In this document: piece by piece, positions 6,400 to 7,846 of the stretch
Layout: every line of letters begins with the position of its first letter
How positions within the stretch are numbered: the first letter of the stretch is position 1
Assembly: GCA_021793945.1 (NCBI GenBank)
Contig: JAJYRT010000085.1
Coordinates: 1 to 7,846 of the forward strand
Source of the DNA: Thermoplasmata archaeon
Lineage (GTDB): Archaea > Thermoplasmatota > Thermoplasmata > Thermoplasmatales > Thermoplasmataceae
Length of the DNA stretch: 7,846 nt
Reading direction: 5' to 3'
Translations under genes and position numbers: made by a program
The notes under the pieces: model-generated
Told to the model about the DNA's origin: nothing
Databases searched by the model: none
What the model saw: only the letters and a program-made list of their open reading frames with translations

Positions 6400-7629
6400 G
6401 TGGAAGAAAAGGGATTTTTAAGGCTGCAATGGGCAAGGGAACACATGGATGTCATCTCGCAGATACGTCCCAGGTTCATGAAGGAAAAACCGTTCAAGGG
6501 GATCAAGGTGGCGATGGCACTGCACGTGGAGGCAAAGACAGGGATATTCGCCCTTCTGCTTAAGGAAGGGGGAGCAACCGTAAACATGGCATCCTGCAAC
6601 CCTCTCAGTTCAGATGACAGCGTCGTCGCTTCGCTTAAAAGCGACTATTCAATGAAGGTTTTTGCAAAGAAAGGTGAAGACGAGAAGGAATATTACGAGA
6701 ATCTCAACAAGGCACTCGACATTGGACCCGACATAATCGTGGATGATGGGGGGGATCTTGTAAAGCTCGTGCACGGGGACCGCAAGGAATTGCTCCCGAA
6801 CGTGATCGGCGGAAACGAGGAGACAACGACCGGAGTCGTAAGGCTCAAGGCAATGGAAAAGGACGGGGCATTGAAATTCCCCATGTTCGACGTTAACGAC
6901 GCACAGATGAAGCACCTCTTTGACAACAGGTACGGCACCGGCCAGAGCACGCTTGACGGAATCATGAATGCAACCAACATCTTGATAGCGGGCAAGAAGG
7001 TTGTAGTGGCCGGGTACGGATACTGCGGGAAGGGAATAGCACTCAGGATGAAGGGCATGGGAGCAAGGGTTAGCATTACGGAGATTGACCCTGTCAAGGC
7101 AAACGAAGCTTTGATGGAAGGCTTCAGCGTCGAAAGGATGGAGGATGCAATAAAGTCGGCTGACATGGTGGTGACAGCTACCGGAATGAAAGACGTCGTG
7201 ACATACGATCATATGCTGAACGCAAAGAAGGACATAATACTGGCAAACTCCGGGCACTTCAACAACGAGATTGCAGTATCAGAACTTGAGAAGAGAAACA
7301 TGGGCATTGTTCCCGTAAGGGAGAGCGTCAAGAAGTTCAGGCTGGAAAACGGCAACACCGTGAATCTCATCGCGGATGGCAGGCTTGTAAACCTCGCATC
7401 CGGGCAGGGGCACCCGGTTGAAATCATGGATCTTAGCTTTGCACTGCAGGCACTGGTTGCGGAATATCTTGTCTCCAATAGTTCCACTCTTGAGAAAAAG
7501 GTTTATTCGGTTCCGGAGAGCATAGACAGGTATGTCGCAGAGATCAGGCTACAGGCTATTGGAATAACACTCGACCAGTTGACCCCACAGCAGGAGAAAT
7601 ACGCCAACTCATGGGAAGAAGGGACGTAG
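6400..7629 (+). CDS. ahcY: Adenosylhomocysteinase (S-adenosyl-L-homocysteine hydrolase)
   Basis: A 409-residue cytoplasmic enzyme that uses tightly bound NAD to split S-adenosylhomocysteine reversibly into adenosine and homocysteine, relieving product inhibition of methyltransferases. Substrate-domain motifs include ALHVEAKT (40-47), DDGGD (115-119), NEETTTGV (139-146), and Lys159 and Asp167 in the KFPMFDVND block. The Rossmann domain carries GYGYCGKG (205-212), then NSGHFNNE (283-290) and the conserved HPVEIMDLSFALQAL (338-352). The tail ends with QQEKYANSWEEGT, the short C-terminus of the archaeal/Thermotoga type, not the DHYRY-like tail of eukaryal and most bacterial enzymes. It also lacks the insertion of some bacterial forms, consistent with its length. 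The start could be the GTG at 6400 (chosen, one base after the arfC stop with a well-spaced ribosome binding site) or the GTG at 6391, adding three residues. It is probably co-transcribed with arfC. Some archaeal relatives prefer S-inosylhomocysteine, which sequence alone does not settle. Confidence 0.93.
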   Translation: MEEKGFLRLQWAREHMDVISQIRPRFMKEKPFKGIKVAMALHVEAKTGIFALLLKEGGATVNMASCNPLSSDDSVVASLKSDYSMKVFAKKGEDEKEYYENLNKALDIGPDIIVDDGGDLVKLVHGDRKELLPNVIGGNEETTTGVVRLKAMEKDGALKFPMFDVNDAQMKHLFDNRYGTGQSTLDGIMNATNILIAGKKVVVAGYGYCGKGIALRMKGMGARVSITEIDPVKANEALMEGFSVERMEDAIKSADMVVTATGMKDVVTYDHMLNAKKDIILANSGHFNNEIAVSELEKRNMGIVPVRESVKKFRLENGNTVNLIADGRLVNLASGQGHPVEIMDLSFALQALVAEYLVSNSSTLEKKVYSVPESIDRYVAEIRLQAIGITLDQLTPQQEKYANSWEEGT

Positions 7630-7638
7630 TTCTTCCCT

Positions 7639-7653
7639 CAGTTTTTCATTTTC
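7639..7653 (+). terminator. T-rich transcription terminator candidate after ahcY
   Basis: CAGTTTTTCATTTTCC begins about ten bases after the ahcY stop and holds runs of five and four Ts without a strong hairpin. Archaeal RNA polymerase commonly terminates in such T-rich tracts. It lies just before the promoter of the next gene. Confidence 0.4.
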
Positions 7654-7660
7654 CAGTTGA

Positions 7661-7672
7661 TTATATATATTA
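7661..7672 (+). promoter_or_regulatory. TATA box for the rhodanese-domain gene
   Basis: TTATATATATTA is the strongest TATA-like element in the window. Its centre lies about 23-26 bases upstream of the ATG at 7689, predicting a leaderless transcript. No ribosome binding site precedes the ATG. Confidence 0.65.
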
Positions 7673-7688
7673 GTAAGAATTGGGTATC

Positions 7689-7846
7689 ATGGGATTTCTG
7701 GATTATTTCAGGCAGCCTGATATGCTGGTTAATCTTTCGCCGGACGATTTTGAGAGAAAGATGAGGGAAGAGGGGATAAAGCCAATAGATGTGCGAACAC
7801 AGATGGAATACAGGCATGGACACATTGAAGGAGTGGAACTGCACCC
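7689..7846 (+). CDS. Rhodanese-like domain protein (3'-truncated by window edge)
   Basis: The first 52 codons of a gene that continues past the window. The protein starts MGFLDYFRQPDMLVNLSP, then leads into the opening of a rhodanese fold: PIDVRTQMEYRHGHIEG (32-48) matches the family pattern of Asp-Val-Arg, a short gap to Glu-Tyr, and Gly-His-Ile-x-Gly. The L-S-P-D-D-F element (16-21) is the usual first strand and helix entry of such domains. Rhodaneses carry sulfane sulfur on an active-site cysteine that lies further downstream and cannot be seen, so whether this copy is catalytic is unknown. The ATG is supported by a TATA box at leaderless spacing. The N-terminus has no signal peptide, suggesting a cytoplasmic protein, possibly a single-domain rhodanese or the front of a fusion. 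Confidence 0.75.
   Translation, partial: MGFLDYFRQPDMLVNLSPDDFERKMREEGIKPIDVRTQMEYRHGHIEGVELH

Noticed and set aside
6225..6599. Minus-strand open frame across the arfC/ahcY junction
   Set aside because: Antisense to two well-supported genes, with no motif or upstream signal.
6649..7257. Long minus-strand open frame opposite ahcY
   Set aside because: Rich in Cys, His and Val as expected from antisense reading; no recognisable domain and it lies fully within ahcY.
7638..7844. Minus-strand open frame at the right edge
   Set aside because: No family resemblance; the plus strand there has a TATA box and a rhodanese-like protein.
1..7846. CRISPR arrays, tRNA/rRNA genes, insertion sequences, riboswitches
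   Set aside because: No regularly spaced repeats, tRNA-like consensus blocks, transposase genes or terminal inverted repeats were seen by eye, and the gaps between genes are too short for most of them.
1..7846. A defence island or a new multi-gene system
   Set aside because: The recognisable genes are mostly housekeeping families with similar base composition; nothing suggests a mobile or defence cassette.

Overview
The window looks like ordinary chromosomal DNA of an archaeon. Hel308 helicase, the archaeal/eukaryal-type tRNA methyltransferase Trm5 and the archaeal type of riboflavin-pathway reductase are all encoded here. The TATA-like boxes (TATTTTA, TTTTTAA, TTATATATATTA) with starts about 25-30 bases downstream, and the GGTGA-type ribosome binding sites, are also archaeal. 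Intermediate GC, heavy AGG/AGA/ATA codon use, leaderless-looking starts and the TauE/SafE plus DUF1634 pair suggest a member of the Thermoplasmata/Thermoplasmatales, but this placement is an inference from gene content and was not tested by a search. Coding density is very high. No gene-free stretch exceeds about 110 bases, and there are no RNA genes, mobile elements or CRISPR arrays.

Layout. (1) 1-1150, plus strand: the 3' part of a TauE/SafE-family membrane transporter overlaps a small three-helix DUF1634 membrane protein with a TTG start. (2) 1217-2653, plus: a stand-alone GltD-like Fe-S flavoprotein with its own promoter. (3) 2650-5669, minus: hel308 followed by trm5, joined by an ATGA overlap. 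trm5 meets the flavoprotein gene tail-to-tail on a shared CTAG that is a TAG stop on both strands. (4) 5670-5777: a compact divergent promoter region. (5) 5778-7629, plus: arfC (riboflavin biosynthesis reductase) followed one base later by ahcY (S-adenosylhomocysteine hydrolase). (6) 7639-7846: a T-rich likely terminator, a strong TATA box, and the first 52 codons of a rhodanese-domain protein that runs off the window.

How they fit together. Most genes are housekeeping. Trm5 uses S-adenosylmethionine and releases S-adenosylhomocysteine, which AhcY removes; the two lie in divergent operons sharing one promoter region. Sulfur-related families (TauE/SafE transporter, rhodanese) sit at the two ends but in different transcription units. 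Operon-internal genes carry Shine-Dalgarno sites, while hel308, arfC and the rhodanese gene look leaderless. This allowed two starts to be trimmed (arfC to a GTG at 5778, hel308 to an ATG at 5669). I saw no convincing new multi-gene system. The least understood parts are the TauE/DUF1634 pair and the orphan GltD-like flavoprotein, which lacks the usual acidic/Gln residue at one expected Fe-S ligand position.
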